Assembly (NCBI GenBank): GCA_947085255.1
Contig: CAMTVQ010000006.1
Span: 1-64,000, forward strand
Source of the DNA: CAMTVQ01 sp947085255
GTDB taxonomy: Bacteria; Bacteroidota; Bacteroidia; Sphingobacteriales; Sphingobacteriaceae
Direction of reading: 5' to 3'
Length of the DNA stretch: 64,000 nt
This document shows positions 9,276 through 17,956 of the stretch, piece after piece. Below the pieces are notes generated by a model. The model did no database searches and had not been told where the DNA came from. It saw only the letters and a program-made list of their open reading frames with translations. Every line of letters begins with the position of its first letter. Within the stretch, counting starts at the first letter, position 1. A program made the position numbers and the translations under genes.

Positions 9276-9311
9276 CAAAAAAGACCTGCTGTATACAGCA
9301 GGTCTTTTTAT
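9276..9311 (-). terminator. Rho-independent terminator
   Basis: A 10-bp perfect stem AGACCTGCTG/CAGCAGGTCT (9282-9291/9296-9305) with loop TATA is flanked by A-rich and T-rich tracts. It lies behind the stop of the minus-strand gene ending at 9327. Confidence 0.85.
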
Positions 9312-9326
9312 ACTTTAAAGTGCTAA

Positions 9327-9932
9327 TTATTCTGTAGCAGCTTTTGCTTCGTTTACATTTACGCGACCGCCATCTTTGTAGGCAACCACCCATGCATCCT
9401 TAATGCCCATTTTACGCACATCTTTACTAAATTCTTGTGCTTCATTGTAGCTCTTAAAGTAACCTACAGTGTATTTATCTAAACCACCTGCGTTTTCAGA
9501 TTGCATGTTTTCGTCTTTAGAGATTTTACCTTTAATATCAAAGTTCTGGTAAGCACCTAATTGAACTCTGAAATAGTATCCTGTAAATACATTTTTCTTA
9601 GCATTTGATGATTCTCTTTTAGCTGCCTCAATATCAGCTTCCATCATACGCATTTTGTTGCTCGATTCGTTTAATGCACGTTGCAATGAGTCGATACGAC
9701 GGTTGTCTTTCTTCAATTTTTCAATCTCAGTTTTGTAACCAACAATGTCTTCCTGATAATCCAAGTCCATTTTACGAACAGCTGCAGGCTTCATTTTTTT
9801 GTAGCGCTTTAGCTCTTTCTTCAAGGCCTTTTTTTCTTCTTTTGGGTTGCTCTTAGTCTGAGCTGTTGCTATAGTTGATACAGCTAAAACAATAGCTAAC
9901 GCTCCAATGGCAATCTTCAAATTTTTCATCAT
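9327..9932 (-). CDS. Secreted coiled-coil protein with C-terminal SPOR-like domain
   Basis: A signal peptide (MMKNLKIAIGALAIVLAVS, cleavage likely after TATA) is followed by a lysine/glutamate-rich coiled coil (about 30-115). A C-terminal module YYFRVQLGAYQ...YTVGYFKSYNEAQEF has the spacing of SPOR peptidoglycan-binding domains. It probably works in the periplasm at the cell wall or divisome. The family is common in Bacteroidota but its role is unknown. Two Met codons start the frame, and either could be used. It is monocistronic, with its own terminator, and divergent from the next gene. Confidence 0.75.
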   Translation of the reverse strand: MMKNLKIAIGALAIVLAVSTIATAQTKSNPKEEKKALKKELKRYKKMKPAAVRKMDLDYQEDIVGYKTEIEKLKKDNRRIDSLQRALNESSNKMRMMEADIEAAKRESSNAKKNVFTGYYFRVQLGAYQNFDIKGKISKDENMQSENAGGLDKYTVGYFKSYNEAQEFSKDVRKMGIKDAWVVAYKDGGRVNVNEAKAATE

Positions 9933-10087
9933 ATTTATTTTTTAATAAAATTTTGGTTAATTTCTGTATGAGTAAAATGCAATGTTAGTTTTTTTGTGCT
10001 TTAAAAGCAAAAAATATACTCAACTTATGTGTAAAAGTATAAGTTAATCACAAAAGCAATACATTTACGCTTCTAAAAATTAGAGCA

Positions 10088-11335
10088 ATGTTAAAAAAAA
10101 CAACTTATTACTGTGCTATAGCGACTTTTTTATGCTTTTTTGTTGCCTGTAATGCCGTTACCGATAAAATGCTGCGTGCTGGCATGTGGCGCGCCACGCT
10201 AACTACAGAAACCGGAAAAGAGATTCCATTTAACTTTGAATTGATAAAAACAGGTGATGGCGAAAATGCACTTATTATTCAAAATAGTAATGAACGTATT
10301 CGGGTAGAAGAGACTACCGTACAAGGTGATACCATCTTTATTAAGATGCCTGTTTTTGATAGTGAAATTGTCGCTGTGTTTGACGGACAAATACTAACCG
10401 GAAAATGGATAAAACATTTGGCCAACAAAGACGTGGCCATGGCATTTAAAGCAACTCCTACTACTTCGTATCGCTTTGCTACAAAAGACACCTCCACTAC
10501 TGCCAATATAAGCGGCAACTGGCAAACGCTATTTACAGGTTCTGATAACGACAGTACTATAGCAATAGGCGAATTTAAACAAGAAAAAACGAAAGTAACT
10601 GGTACTTTTTTAACCCCTACTGGTGATTATCGCTTTTTAGAAGGCGCAATAGATGGCAAACAACTTTCTCTTTCGTGTTTTGATGGCTCACATGCTTTCC
10701 TCTTCACTGCCGAGCTGCAAAACGACAGTAGCCTTATTAATGGTAAATTCTACTCGGGATTTAGCAGTGTAGAAAACTGGACGGCTCAAAAAACAACAAA
10801 GGCAATACTTCCAAATGCCTATACGCTTACCTATCTTAAACCTGGCTATAATCAAATTGCCTTTTCCTTCCCAAATTTAGAGGGCAAACTTGTTTCTTTA
10901 TCCGACACTGCGTTCCAAAACAAAGTAATCATCCTACAAATTATGGGCTCTTGGTGTCCTAATTGCATGGACGAAACAGCTTACCTAACCAACTTTTACG
11001 ACAGGTACAAAAGTAAAGGTGTAGAAATTATTGGCTTAGCTTATGAGCGCAGTCCAGAGTTTGACAAAGCCGTTGCTAATGTAAAACGCCTTCAACAGCG
11101 CTTTTATATCGCCTATCCACTGCTTATTGCTGGCACAAACGATAAAGAAAAAGCGCAACAAACATTACCTATGCTTAATAAAGTGTTGGCTTTTCCTACC
11201 ACCATTATTATCGACAAAAAAGGAAATGTAAGTAAAATACACACCGGCTTTACCGGACCAGCAACAGGCAATCATTACACCGAATTTGTTACAGAATTTG
11301 AAGCTCACATTGATAAACTACTTACCCAAAACTAA
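10088..11335 (+). CDS. TlpA-like thioredoxin-fold lipoprotein
   Basis: The signal peptide ends in a lipobox (FVAC, lipid Cys about residue 21), so the protein is membrane anchored. Residues about 30-240 form a beta-rich domain of the kind found ahead of TlpA modules in Bacteroidota. The C-terminal thioredoxin-like domain has the redox motif GSWCPNC (C290/C293) and the cis-Pro loop FPTTIIID. It likely reduces or shuffles disulfides in the periplasm. The next gene, an M1 peptidase, lies 26 nt downstream and may be co-transcribed. A weak -7 box (TACATTTA, 10060-10067) lies upstream. Confidence 0.88.
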   Translation: MLKKTTYYCAIATFLCFFVACNAVTDKMLRAGMWRATLTTETGKEIPFNFELIKTGDGENALIIQNSNERIRVEETTVQGDTIFIKMPVFDSEIVAVFDGQILTGKWIKHLANKDVAMAFKATPTTSYRFATKDTSTTANISGNWQTLFTGSDNDSTIAIGEFKQEKTKVTGTFLTPTGDYRFLEGAIDGKQLSLSCFDGSHAFLFTAELQNDSSLINGKFYSGFSSVENWTAQKTTKAILPNAYTLTYLKPGYNQIAFSFPNLEGKLVSLSDTAFQNKVIILQIMGSWCPNCMDETAYLTNFYDRYKSKGVEIIGLAYERSPEFDKAVANVKRLQQRFYIAYPLLIAGTNDKEKAQQTLPMLNKVLAFPTTIIIDKKGNVSKIHTGFTGPATGNHYTEFVTEFEAHIDKLLTQN

Positions 11336-11361
11336 TTACTTTAGTCCGCTATTATAATCTT

Positions 11362-13899
11362 ATGTATATGTCGAAAAAATGTATTGCCCTTGTGCTTATT
11401 ATAGCTGCTAGCAGCAGCGTATTTGCTCAAAAAAAGAAAACCAAAAAGAAGCAAGAAACCACGGTTACTGAAACCGTTGTAATAGAAGCTGCTAAACCTG
11501 CTTCGCCTACTGAGCCACAGCGCTATGCTGGTATGTACACCAAAAAAGTAGACTTAATACATACCGCTGCCGAGCTAAAATTTGATTGGGATAGCGCCTT
11601 CGTTTTTGGCAAAGCGACACTTACACTAAAACCTTATTTCTATGCTGCTAAAACAGTAGAACTGGATGCAAAAGGTTTTAAAATAAATGAGGTAGGTTTA
11701 GTGCAAAACAAAACACTTACCCCCTTAGTATATGCATACGATGGTAAAAAATTAGTGATTACCTTGGATAAAGAATACTCCCGTAATCAAGAATTTAAAG
11801 TACAAATTGATTATGTAGGGATGCCTGACAAACTGAAAGTAGGAGGTAGTGCTGCTATCACCGCTGATAAAGGACTTTATTTTATAAATAAGGGAGGCAA
11901 AAACCCAAATAAACCTCGCCAAATATGGACTCAAGGCGAAACGGAATCTAATTCGTGCTGGTTGCCCACTATAGATGGTCCGCAAGAAAAACATACACAG
12001 GAATTATACATTACCGTACCCGATGAGTATGTAACGCTCTCTAACGGATTACTAAAATACAGTACCGTAAATGCCGATGGCACACGTACCGATGCATGGA
12101 AACAAGATTTACCACACAGTACCTACCTTACCATGATGGCTATTGGTAAATATGCAGTGGTAAAAGATAAATGGCGCGATATGGAGGTAAGCTATTATGT
12201 AGAACCTGAATATGAGCAATATGCCCGCTTAATATTTGGTAAAACACCAAAAATGTTGGAGTGCTTTTCTACCACCTTAGGTGTTGATTACCCCTGGGAT
12301 AAATATGCACAAGTAATTGCCCGTGATTATGTGTCTGGAGCTATGGAAAACACATCGGCAACCATACATGGTGAGTTTATGCAAGTAGACGATCGTGATT
12401 ATTTAGACGTAGGCGATGGGAATGAGGATGTTATTTCTCACGAGTTATTTCACCATTGGTTTGGTGATTTGGTTACGTGCGAATCATGGGCTAATTTACC
12501 ATTAAACGAATCCTTTGCTACGTATGGCGAATACATTTGGGAGGAATATGAATACGGACGTGATGCAGCAGATTATATTGGACAGAGTGATCAAAACGCG
12601 TATTTGCAAGGTGGTAAAAACAGTATGAAAACATTGTTCCGTCCAGATTACATGGATAAGGAAGATATGTTTGATTTGTTTTCATATCAAAAAGGTGGTC
12701 GTGTGTTGTATATGTTGCGTCGCTACGTAGGCGATGATGCTTTTTATACTTCTTTACGCATGTACTTAGAAAAAAACAAGTTTGGAACTGCCGAAATTGC
12801 TGATTTGCGTATGGCTTTTGAAGAAGTTACCGGCGAAGATTTGAATTGGTTTTTTAATCAGTGGTTTACCCAACCTGGGCAACCTGATTTAAACATCAGC
12901 TACGCTTGGAACGAAAGCAATAAAACAACCACAGTAAGCATCACCCAAAAACAAGATTTAAGCGTGTATCCATTATATAAATTGCCTATAGATGTGGATC
13001 TATATGTAAATGGTGTAAAAAACCGCGAACGTATTTGGGTAACTCAAGCAAATCAGGAATTTAGCTTTGCAAGCACGCGTAAACCTGATTTGGTAAATGT
13101 GGATGCCGAAAAAATGTTGTTGTGCACTAAAAATGATGAGAAAACAAAGGAAGATTTCATTTTCCAATACACCATTGCTCCTTTGTATTTAGACAGATAT
13201 GAAGCTTTAGAAGGATTGGAAAAGTACAAAGAGGAAGACGATGCGCAAAAAATAATTGTTAAAGCACTTAGCGATCCTTTTTGGAACATCCGCTCGGTGT
13301 CATTAAGTAAAATTAAAAATTTGAATGCTGCCAACAAAGAGATTGCCTACACTGCAATAGTGGCAATAAGCCAAACGGATGCAAAAGCTGCTGTACGTGC
13401 CAGAGCCGTAAATGTATTGGCCACAGAGTATGCCGCTAAAGACCACAGTAGTTTATTTAAGAAAACCCTCGCTGATAAATCGAATAATGTAGCTGGTAAT
13501 TCGTTGAAAGCCATAGCTAAAAGCAATGTAGCAGAAGCTATGAATGTGGCACAGTCAATAGAAAACACCAAAAGCAACACGCTAAAAACAGCAATAGCCG
13601 AAATTTATGCTACCAATGGCACTGCTGCTCAAAACACTTTTTTTGTAACAGCATTGGGCAAATCATCCGGCTTTAATGGTATTGGCTTAATTAATCAATA
13701 CAAAAATTACCTGCTGCGCATGGATGCTACACTGGCAAAATCGGGTATTGATGTACTTAAAAATATGTATGCCGATGGAAATAGTTATGTAAAATATACC
13801 ATCAAAAATGCATTGAGCAGTATTGCTAAGTCATATGAATTAGACGATGCCGATAGTGTAAAGAAGCAGGCTGAAGAAGCTACTGCCACTATGGAATAA
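11362..13899 (+). CDS. M1 family zinc aminopeptidase, secreted
   Basis: A signal peptide (MSKKCIALVLIIAASSSVFA) precedes a lysine-rich linker and a full M1 peptidase. Visible hallmarks are the exopeptidase motif GAMEN, the zinc site HELFHHW (H360, E361, H364) and the third ligand E383 in NESFA, giving HExxH-x18-E. Residues about 590-845 look like HEAT-type helical repeats. It would remove N-terminal residues from peptides in the periplasm or outside. The 845-aa length suits a long M1 enzyme. The start could be the first ATG (11362) or the third codon (MSKK); a terminator follows the stop. Confidence 0.94.
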   Translation: MYMSKKCIALVLIIAASSSVFAQKKKTKKKQETTVTETVVIEAAKPASPTEPQRYAGMYTKKVDLIHTAAELKFDWDSAFVFGKATLTLKPYFYAAKTVELDAKGFKINEVGLVQNKTLTPLVYAYDGKKLVITLDKEYSRNQEFKVQIDYVGMPDKLKVGGSAAITADKGLYFINKGGKNPNKPRQIWTQGETESNSCWLPTIDGPQEKHTQELYITVPDEYVTLSNGLLKYSTVNADGTRTDAWKQDLPHSTYLTMMAIGKYAVVKDKWRDMEVSYYVEPEYEQYARLIFGKTPKMLECFSTTLGVDYPWDKYAQVIARDYVSGAMENTSATIHGEFMQVDDRDYLDVGDGNEDVISHELFHHWFGDLVTCESWANLPLNESFATYGEYIWEEYEYGRDAADYIGQSDQNAYLQGGKNSMKTLFRPDYMDKEDMFDLFSYQKGGRVLYMLRRYVGDDAFYTSLRMYLEKNKFGTAEIADLRMAFEEVTGEDLNWFFNQWFTQPGQPDLNISYAWNESNKTTTVSITQKQDLSVYPLYKLPIDVDLYVNGVKNRERIWVTQANQEFSFASTRKPDLVNVDAEKMLLCTKNDEKTKEDFIFQYTIAPLYLDRYEALEGLEKYKEEDDAQKIIVKALSDPFWNIRSVSLSKIKNLNAANKEIAYTAIVAISQTDAKAAVRARAVNVLATEYAAKDHSSLFKKTLADKSNNVAGNSLKAIAKSNVAEAMNVAQSIENTKSNTLKTAIAEIYATNGTAAQNTFFVTALGKSSGFNGIGLINQYKNYLLRMDATLAKSGIDVLKNMYADGNSYVKYTIKNALSSIAKSYELDDADSVKKQAEEATATME

Positions 13900-13902
13900 C
13901 AA

Positions 13903-13937
13903 AAAAAGAGGGAGTGTAAAAACACTCCCTCTTTTTT
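13903..13937. terminator. Bidirectional Rho-independent terminator
   Basis: The perfect stem GAGGGAGTGT/ACACTCCCTC (13908-13917/13922-13931), loop AAAA, is flanked by A7 and T6. It separates the convergent M1 peptidase and aldehyde dehydrogenase and can serve both. Confidence 0.9.
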
Positions 13938-13941
13938 ATAC

Positions 13942-15495
13942 TTACAAATCAAACTTTATGCCTTGTGCCAATGGCAATGAGGTACCATAATTAATGGTGT
14001 TGGTTTGACGGCGCATATATACTTTCCACGCATCCGAACCCGATTCGCGTCCGCCACCTGTTTCTTTTTCTCCACCAAAAGCACCACCGATTTCGGCACC
14101 CGATGTGCCAATATTCGCATTAGCTATACCACAATCAGAACCTTCCTGTGATAAGAATTTTTCGGTTTCTAACATATTACGAGAGAAGATAGCTGATGAT
14201 AAACCTTGAGGAACACCATTGTGTAAAGCAATGGCTTCATCTAAGGTTTTGTATTTCATGATGTATAAAATTGGCGCAAAGGTTTCTTCCTGTACCATGT
14301 GATACTGATTCTCTGCCTCTACGATACAAGGATTTACATAACATCCCGATTCGTAACCCTCACTACTTAATACCTCTCCACCAAAAATTACTTTTCCTCC
14401 TTCTTTTTTCACGGCTTCTATGGCATTGGTAAATGCTTCCACTGCAGCTTTGTCAATTAATGGTCCAACTAAAGTTTTTGGGTTCAATGGGTTTCCGATA
14501 CGTACTTGACCGTACGCCTTTACCAATTTAGTTTTGAAGGTTTCGTAAACATCTTCATGGATAATTAACCTACGAGTGGTAGTACAACGTTGCCCGCAAG
14601 TACCTACAGCGCCAAAAACAGTAGCCATCAAAGCCATATCCAAATCTGCTTCCTTACTAATAACGATAGCATTGTTTCCACCTAATTCCAATAAGCTTCT
14701 ACCTAAACGCTCCCCTACAATTTTACCTACCCGTTTACCTACGCGAGTACTTCCTGTTGCCGAAATTAACGGAACACGTTTATCCGCTAAAAAATTATCT
14801 CCTACATAGGTAGAGCCACCCGCAATTAGATTTAATACCCCTTCTGGCACTTCATTTTCTTTCAATACTTTAGCAATAATGTTGTGCACAGCAATAGCAC
14901 ACAACATTACTTTTGAAGAAGGTTTCCACACCACTACATCACCACAAACCATGGCCAACATAGCATTCCAAGCCCATACTGCTACCGGAAAGTTAAAGGC
15001 AGAAATTACCCCAACGATGCCTAAAGGATGGTATTGATCATACATGCGGTGCTGCGGACGTTCCGAGTGCATGGTAAATCCATATAACTGACGCGATAAG
15101 CCCACGGCAAAATCGCAGATATCAATCATTTCTTGTACTTCACCTAAGCCTTCTTGGTAAATTTTGCCCATTTCATAGGCTACCAATTTCCCCAATGGTT
15201 CTTTATACGTGCGTAATTCGTTACCAATCTGGCGAACAATTTCTCCACGTTTTGGCGCAGGAATCATGCGCCATTCTTTAAATGCTTTTTCGGCAGTTTG
15301 AATGATTTTTTCGTAATCATCTGCCGTACCTTGTTGTATCTTTCCAATCAATTGTCCGTCGGCAGGAGAGTAACTTTCTATCAACTCGCCTTTGGTATCG
15401 AACCAAACAGTACCTGTAGAAGCACCTTTATTGATATTTTTTATTCCTAATTGTGCCAATACTTCATCTATGGCAAAAGTTTCTGTAGCAATCAT
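13942..15495 (-). CDS. ALDH7-family aldehyde dehydrogenase (alpha-aminoadipic semialdehyde dehydrogenase type)
   Basis: This NAD-dependent dehydrogenase resembles antiquitin/AmaB, which oxidises alpha-aminoadipic semialdehyde (piperideine-6-carboxylate) in lysine breakdown. Visible features are the cofactor region SAFNFPVAVWAWNAML, KPSSKV, the glutamate motif LELGGNNAI and the catalytic cysteine in GTCGQRCTTTRR (about residue 302). The phrase FNFPVAVWAWN is characteristic of ALDH7. The length of 517 aa is usual. It is a single gene, convergent with the M1 peptidase. No lysine-catabolism partners are in the window, so the substrate is inferred from the family. Confidence 0.9.
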   Translation of the reverse strand: MIATETFAIDEVLAQLGIKNINKGASTGTVWFDTKGELIESYSPADGQLIGKIQQGTADDYEKIIQTAEKAFKEWRMIPAPKRGEIVRQIGNELRTYKEPLGKLVAYEMGKIYQEGLGEVQEMIDICDFAVGLSRQLYGFTMHSERPQHRMYDQYHPLGIVGVISAFNFPVAVWAWNAMLAMVCGDVVVWKPSSKVMLCAIAVHNIIAKVLKENEVPEGVLNLIAGGSTYVGDNFLADKRVPLISATGSTRVGKRVGKIVGERLGRSLLELGGNNAIVISKEADLDMALMATVFGAVGTCGQRCTTTRRLIIHEDVYETFKTKLVKAYGQVRIGNPLNPKTLVGPLIDKAAVEAFTNAIEAVKKEGGKVIFGGEVLSSEGYESGCYVNPCIVEAENQYHMVQEETFAPILYIMKYKTLDEAIALHNGVPQGLSSAIFSRNMLETEKFLSQEGSDCGIANANIGTSGAEIGGAFGGEKETGGGRESGSDAWKVYMRRQTNTINYGTSLPLAQGIKFDL

Positions 15496-15602
15496 TATTT
15501 AATAAATATGTTGGGGTAAAGGTAAGAAAATAGGGGGCAACAACTTTCGGAAAGCCCAAAAAACAGGAATAATGTCATAGGTTCCTAAGTACCTAATTTT
15601 CT

Positions 15603-15610
15603 TATATTTG
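15603..15610 (+). promoter_or_regulatory. -7 box for the 42-codon ORF
   Basis: TATATTTG is an exact TAnnTTTG match, ending 7 nt before the ATG at 15618. The spacing predicts a leaderless mRNA. Confidence 0.45.
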
Positions 15611-15617
15611 TTTTAAG

Positions 15618-15746
15618 ATGAAATCAACAACTAAGGTCCAACCCAAGACTGCATCTTTTGTTAAAGATTTATTAGGCAGTATTCAATTGCCTAAGGATTA
15701 TAATTATAAGAAAGACTATACAGAATATTTAGTAAAAAAGTATTGA
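15618..15746 (+). CDS. Small 42-aa protein, function unknown
   Basis: A 42-codon ORF opens at 15618 (MKSTTKVQPKTASFVKDLLG) and ends in KDYTEYLVKKY. It is strongly basic with several tyrosines. The tail looks like the C-terminal end of small toxin-antitoxin antitoxins, but I cannot assign a family. Support for a real gene is positional: an exact -7 box 7 nt upstream and a stem-loop with T-rich tail 8 nt downstream. No Shine-Dalgarno is visible. It fills the 326-nt gap between the aldehyde dehydrogenase and hisS. It could be an orphan antitoxin remnant. Confidence 0.5.
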   Translation: MKSTTKVQPKTASFVKDLLGSIQLPKDYNYKKDYTEYLVKKY

Positions 15747-15753
15747 AATAATT

Positions 15754-15782
15754 AGCCTTTGGTAAAACCGAGGGCTTTCTAA
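15754..15782 (+). terminator. Probable terminator of the small ORF
   Basis: AGCCTTTGGT/ACCGAGGGCT can form a 10-bp stem (two G-T pairs) with loop AAA and tail TTTCT. The tail is short, so termination may be weak. An alternative longer-range pairing AAAACCGA/TCGGTTTT (15764-15771/15789-15796) overlaps it. Confidence 0.45.
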
Positions 15783-15809
15783 AACCTATCGGTTTTGCTG
15801 CCAGTTTAG

Positions 15810-15817
15810 TACTTTTG
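15810..15817 (+). promoter_or_regulatory. -7 box for the hisS operon
   Basis: TACTTTTG matches TAnnTTTG exactly and ends 4 nt before the hisS ATG at 15822, again implying a leaderless transcript. Confidence 0.5.
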
Positions 15818-15821
15818 CCCG

Positions 15822-17222
15822 ATGAAGCCCTCTATCCCAAAAGGAACCCGCGATTTTTCTCCACTTGAAGTAGCTCGCCGCAATTATATTTTCGATACTA
15901 TTAAAACTGTGTTCAAAAAATACGGCTATCAGCCTATTGAAACCCCAGTAATGGAAAACCTAAGTACCCTTACCGGAAAATATGGCGATGAAGGAGATAA
16001 ATTGATTTTTAAAATATTGAATTCTGGTGATTTCTTTGAACCGATTCAAAATTCAAAAGATAAAATTCAAAATTCAAAAGAGGCACTACCCTTAATTTCC
16101 GAAAAAGCCTTGCGTTATGATCTTACCGTGCCCTTTGCCCGGTATGTGGTAATGCATCAAAATGATATTAAACTACCCTTTAAGCGTTATCAAATACAAC
16201 CCGTTTGGCGTGCTGATAGACCCCAAAAAGGGCGTTACCGTGAGTTTTACCAATGCGATGCCGATGTGGTAGGTTCTAAATCATTATTGAACGAAGCCGA
16301 ATTTGTGTTGATTTATGATGAAGTATTCAAAAAATTAGGCGTTCCGGTAACGATTAAGGTAAATAACCGCAAATTATTATTTGGTATTTGCGAGAGTGCA
16401 GGCGTTCCTGATTTATTTATGCCGATTACCATTGCTATTGATAAATTGGATAAAGTAGGATTGAATGGCGTACAGGAAGAATTAGGGAAACTGGAAGGCT
16501 TAAATGCTGATTCAATTACAATTATCTCTAAATTTTTATCAGCAACAGATGCCAATAAAAGCATTGCAGATTGCATTAAATCATTAAAGGATTTATTTGG
16601 CAACCGTAGCGAAACAGCAACAAAAGGCATTGCCGAAATGGAAGAAATGCTAGGTTATCTCGAAAAGCTCAGACCAGATGCTTCGACTACGCTCAGCATG
16701 ACAAATCTAAAACTCGACATCACGCTTGCTCGCGGACTGAACTACTACACCGGAACTATTTTTGAAGTACAAGCCGATGCGGGCACACTAAAAAGCAGCA
16801 TTGGTGGTGGTGGCAGATACGATAATTTAACAGGGATGTTCGGATTAAAAAACTTAACCGGCGTAGGAATCTCTTTTGGTGCTGATAGAATTTACGATGT
16901 GGTAGAAGAACTGAACTTATTCCCTACCAATGCTATTGAAGGAGTAAAAGTGATGATTACCAATGCCGAAACAGCAGCAGAAAACACTGCCTTAACTCTA
17001 TTGAAAACATTAAGAGAGCAAGGAATTGCATCCGAATTATTTCACGAACTACAACCAGGTGCTTTTGGTAAACAACTAAAGTATGCCAACGAAAAGCAAA
17101 TTCCGTTTGTAGTGGTAATAGGCTCTGCTGAATTGCAGGAGAATAAATTTACGCTTAAGAATATGGAAACGGGAGAGCAGCAATTGCTAAACATTGATGA
17201 ACTGATTAAGCAATTAAGCTAA
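15822..17222 (+). CDS. hisS: Histidine--tRNA ligase
   Basis: The enzyme charges tRNA-His in the cytosol. The class II motifs are present: the N-terminal KGTRDF, motif 2 RPQKGRYREFYQCD, the histidine-specific LARGLNYYTGTIFE, and motif 3 with GGGGRYDNL and GVGISFGADRI. A C-terminal anticodon-binding domain follows (about residues 370-466). Two in-frame segments look foreign: residues 75-87, encoded by a 7-nt repeat array, and residues 286-294 (DASTTLSMT), encoded by a copy of a dispersed palindromic repeat. Core motifs are intact. The stop overlaps the lipB start (TAATG), so the two are coupled. Confidence 0.97.
   Translation: MKPSIPKGTRDFSPLEVARRNYIFDTIKTVFKKYGYQPIETPVMENLSTLTGKYGDEGDKLIFKILNSGDFFEPIQNSKDKIQNSKEALPLISEKALRYDLTVPFARYVVMHQNDIKLPFKRYQIQPVWRADRPQKGRYREFYQCDADVVGSKSLLNEAEFVLIYDEVFKKLGVPVTIKVNNRKLLFGICESAGVPDLFMPITIAIDKLDKVGLNGVQEELGKLEGLNADSITIISKFLSATDANKSIADCIKSLKDLFGNRSETATKGIAEMEEMLGYLEKLRPDASTTLSMTNLKLDITLARGLNYYTGTIFEVQADAGTLKSSIGGGGRYDNLTGMFGLKNLTGVGISFGADRIYDVVEELNLFPTNAIEGVKVMITNAETAAENTALTLLKTLREQGIASELFHELQPGAFGKQLKYANEKQIPFVVVIGSAELQENKFTLKNMETGEQQLLNIDELIKQLS
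16044..16080 (+). repeat. Heptanucleotide array inside hisS
   Basis: ATTCAAA ATTCAAA AGATAAA ATTCAAA ATTCAAA: five 7-nt units in phase with the reading frame. The 21-nt period gives the repeated peptide IQNSKDK/IQNSKEA at residues 75-88 of HisRS. It resembles the arrays in the nuo operon gaps. Confidence 0.8.
16676..16705 (+). repeat. Dispersed palindromic repeat inside hisS
   Basis: The segment starts AGATGCTTCGACTACG and ends CTCAGCATGACAAA, with inverted ends ATGCT/AGCAT. It belongs to the family found in the intergenic stretches at 39.9-41.5 kb (GATGCT...AGCATGACA). Here it encodes nine in-frame residues just before the conserved LARGLNYYTG block of HisRS. Confidence 0.7.
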
Positions 17223-17953
17223 TGCCTAACGTAATCTATCAAGATTGGGGTTTAATTGATTATCAGCAAGCTTGGGATAAGCAAGAAGCACTTTTTGCCG
17301 AAACCATCCGTATAAAGACTGAAAACAGAAGTCGGAAGTCGGAAGTCGGAAGTCTAGAGATAGCATCCGACAACGGGCAACAGACAACAGAAAACTATCT
17401 CATCTTCTGCGAGCACCCACACGTATACACGCTTGGAAAAAGCGGCAAGCAAGAGCATTTGTTGTTGGATGAAGAAGGCTTAGAAGAAAAGGAAGCCACC
17501 TATTATAAAATCAATCGTGGTGGAGATATTACGTATCACGGTCCGGGGCAAATAGTGGGTTATCCGATTTTAGATTTAGATCATTTTTTTACTGACATAC
17601 ACAAATACCTACGCTTTTTGGAAGAAGCCATTATCCTCACCTTAAAAGACTATGGTATCGAATCGGGCAGGGTAGATGGGCTAACTGGCGTATGGATTGA
17701 TGGACATGACCTAAACAAAGCCCGAAAAATTTGCGCTATGGGCGTGCGTTGTAGCCGTTGGGTAACCATGCACGGCTTTGCCTTTAATGTAAATAGTGAT
17801 TTGTCCTATTTCAAAAATATTATCCCATGCGGTATTGATGATAAGGCTGTTACCTCTTTGCAAAAAGAGCTGGGCAAAAAAATGGATATGGAGGAAGTGA
17901 AAGCCAACCTAAAGGGAAAAATTGCTACCTTGTTTGAGATGAAATTTAACTAA
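17222..17953 (+). CDS. lipB: Lipoyl(octanoyl) transferase
   Basis: It transfers octanoyl from acyl carrier protein to lipoyl domains, the first step of lipoate assembly. Hallmarks are CEHPHVYTLGKSG, the active-site loop RGGDITYHGPGQIVGYP, the invariant Lys region KICAMGVR and the catalytic Cys in NIIPCGI. Residues about 35-57 (RSRKSEVGSLEIASDNGQQ) are encoded by two 7-nt repeat arrays and lengthen a loop between the first helix and the catalytic core; the usual family loop is shorter. The start overlaps the hisS stop. No lipA is in the window. Confidence 0.95.
   Translation: MPNVIYQDWGLIDYQQAWDKQEALFAETIRIKTENRSRKSEVGSLEIASDNGQQTTENYLIFCEHPHVYTLGKSGKQEHLLLDEEGLEEKEATYYKINRGGDITYHGPGQIVGYPILDLDHFFTDIHKYLRFLEEAIILTLKDYGIESGRVDGLTGVWIDGHDLNKARKICAMGVRCSRWVTMHGFAFNVNSDLSYFKNIIPCGIDDKAVTSLQKELGKKMDMEEVKANLKGKIATLFEMKFN
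17328..17390 (+). repeat. Two heptanucleotide arrays inside lipB
   Basis: Bases 17328-17354 are GAAGTCG repeated almost four times. After a 12-nt spacer, 17367-17390 holds CGACAAC, GGGCAAC and AGACAAC. Both have a 7-nt period. GAAGTCG recurs exactly between nuoI and nuoH at 61130. The frame of lipB is preserved. Confidence 0.8.
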
Positions 17954-17956
17954 TAC

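Noticed and set aside
15764..15796. Riboswitch or T-box before hisS
   Set aside because: Only a simple pairing AAAACCGA/TCGGTTTT is seen; no T-box motif or conserved aptamer core, and the hisS -7 box lies downstream of it.
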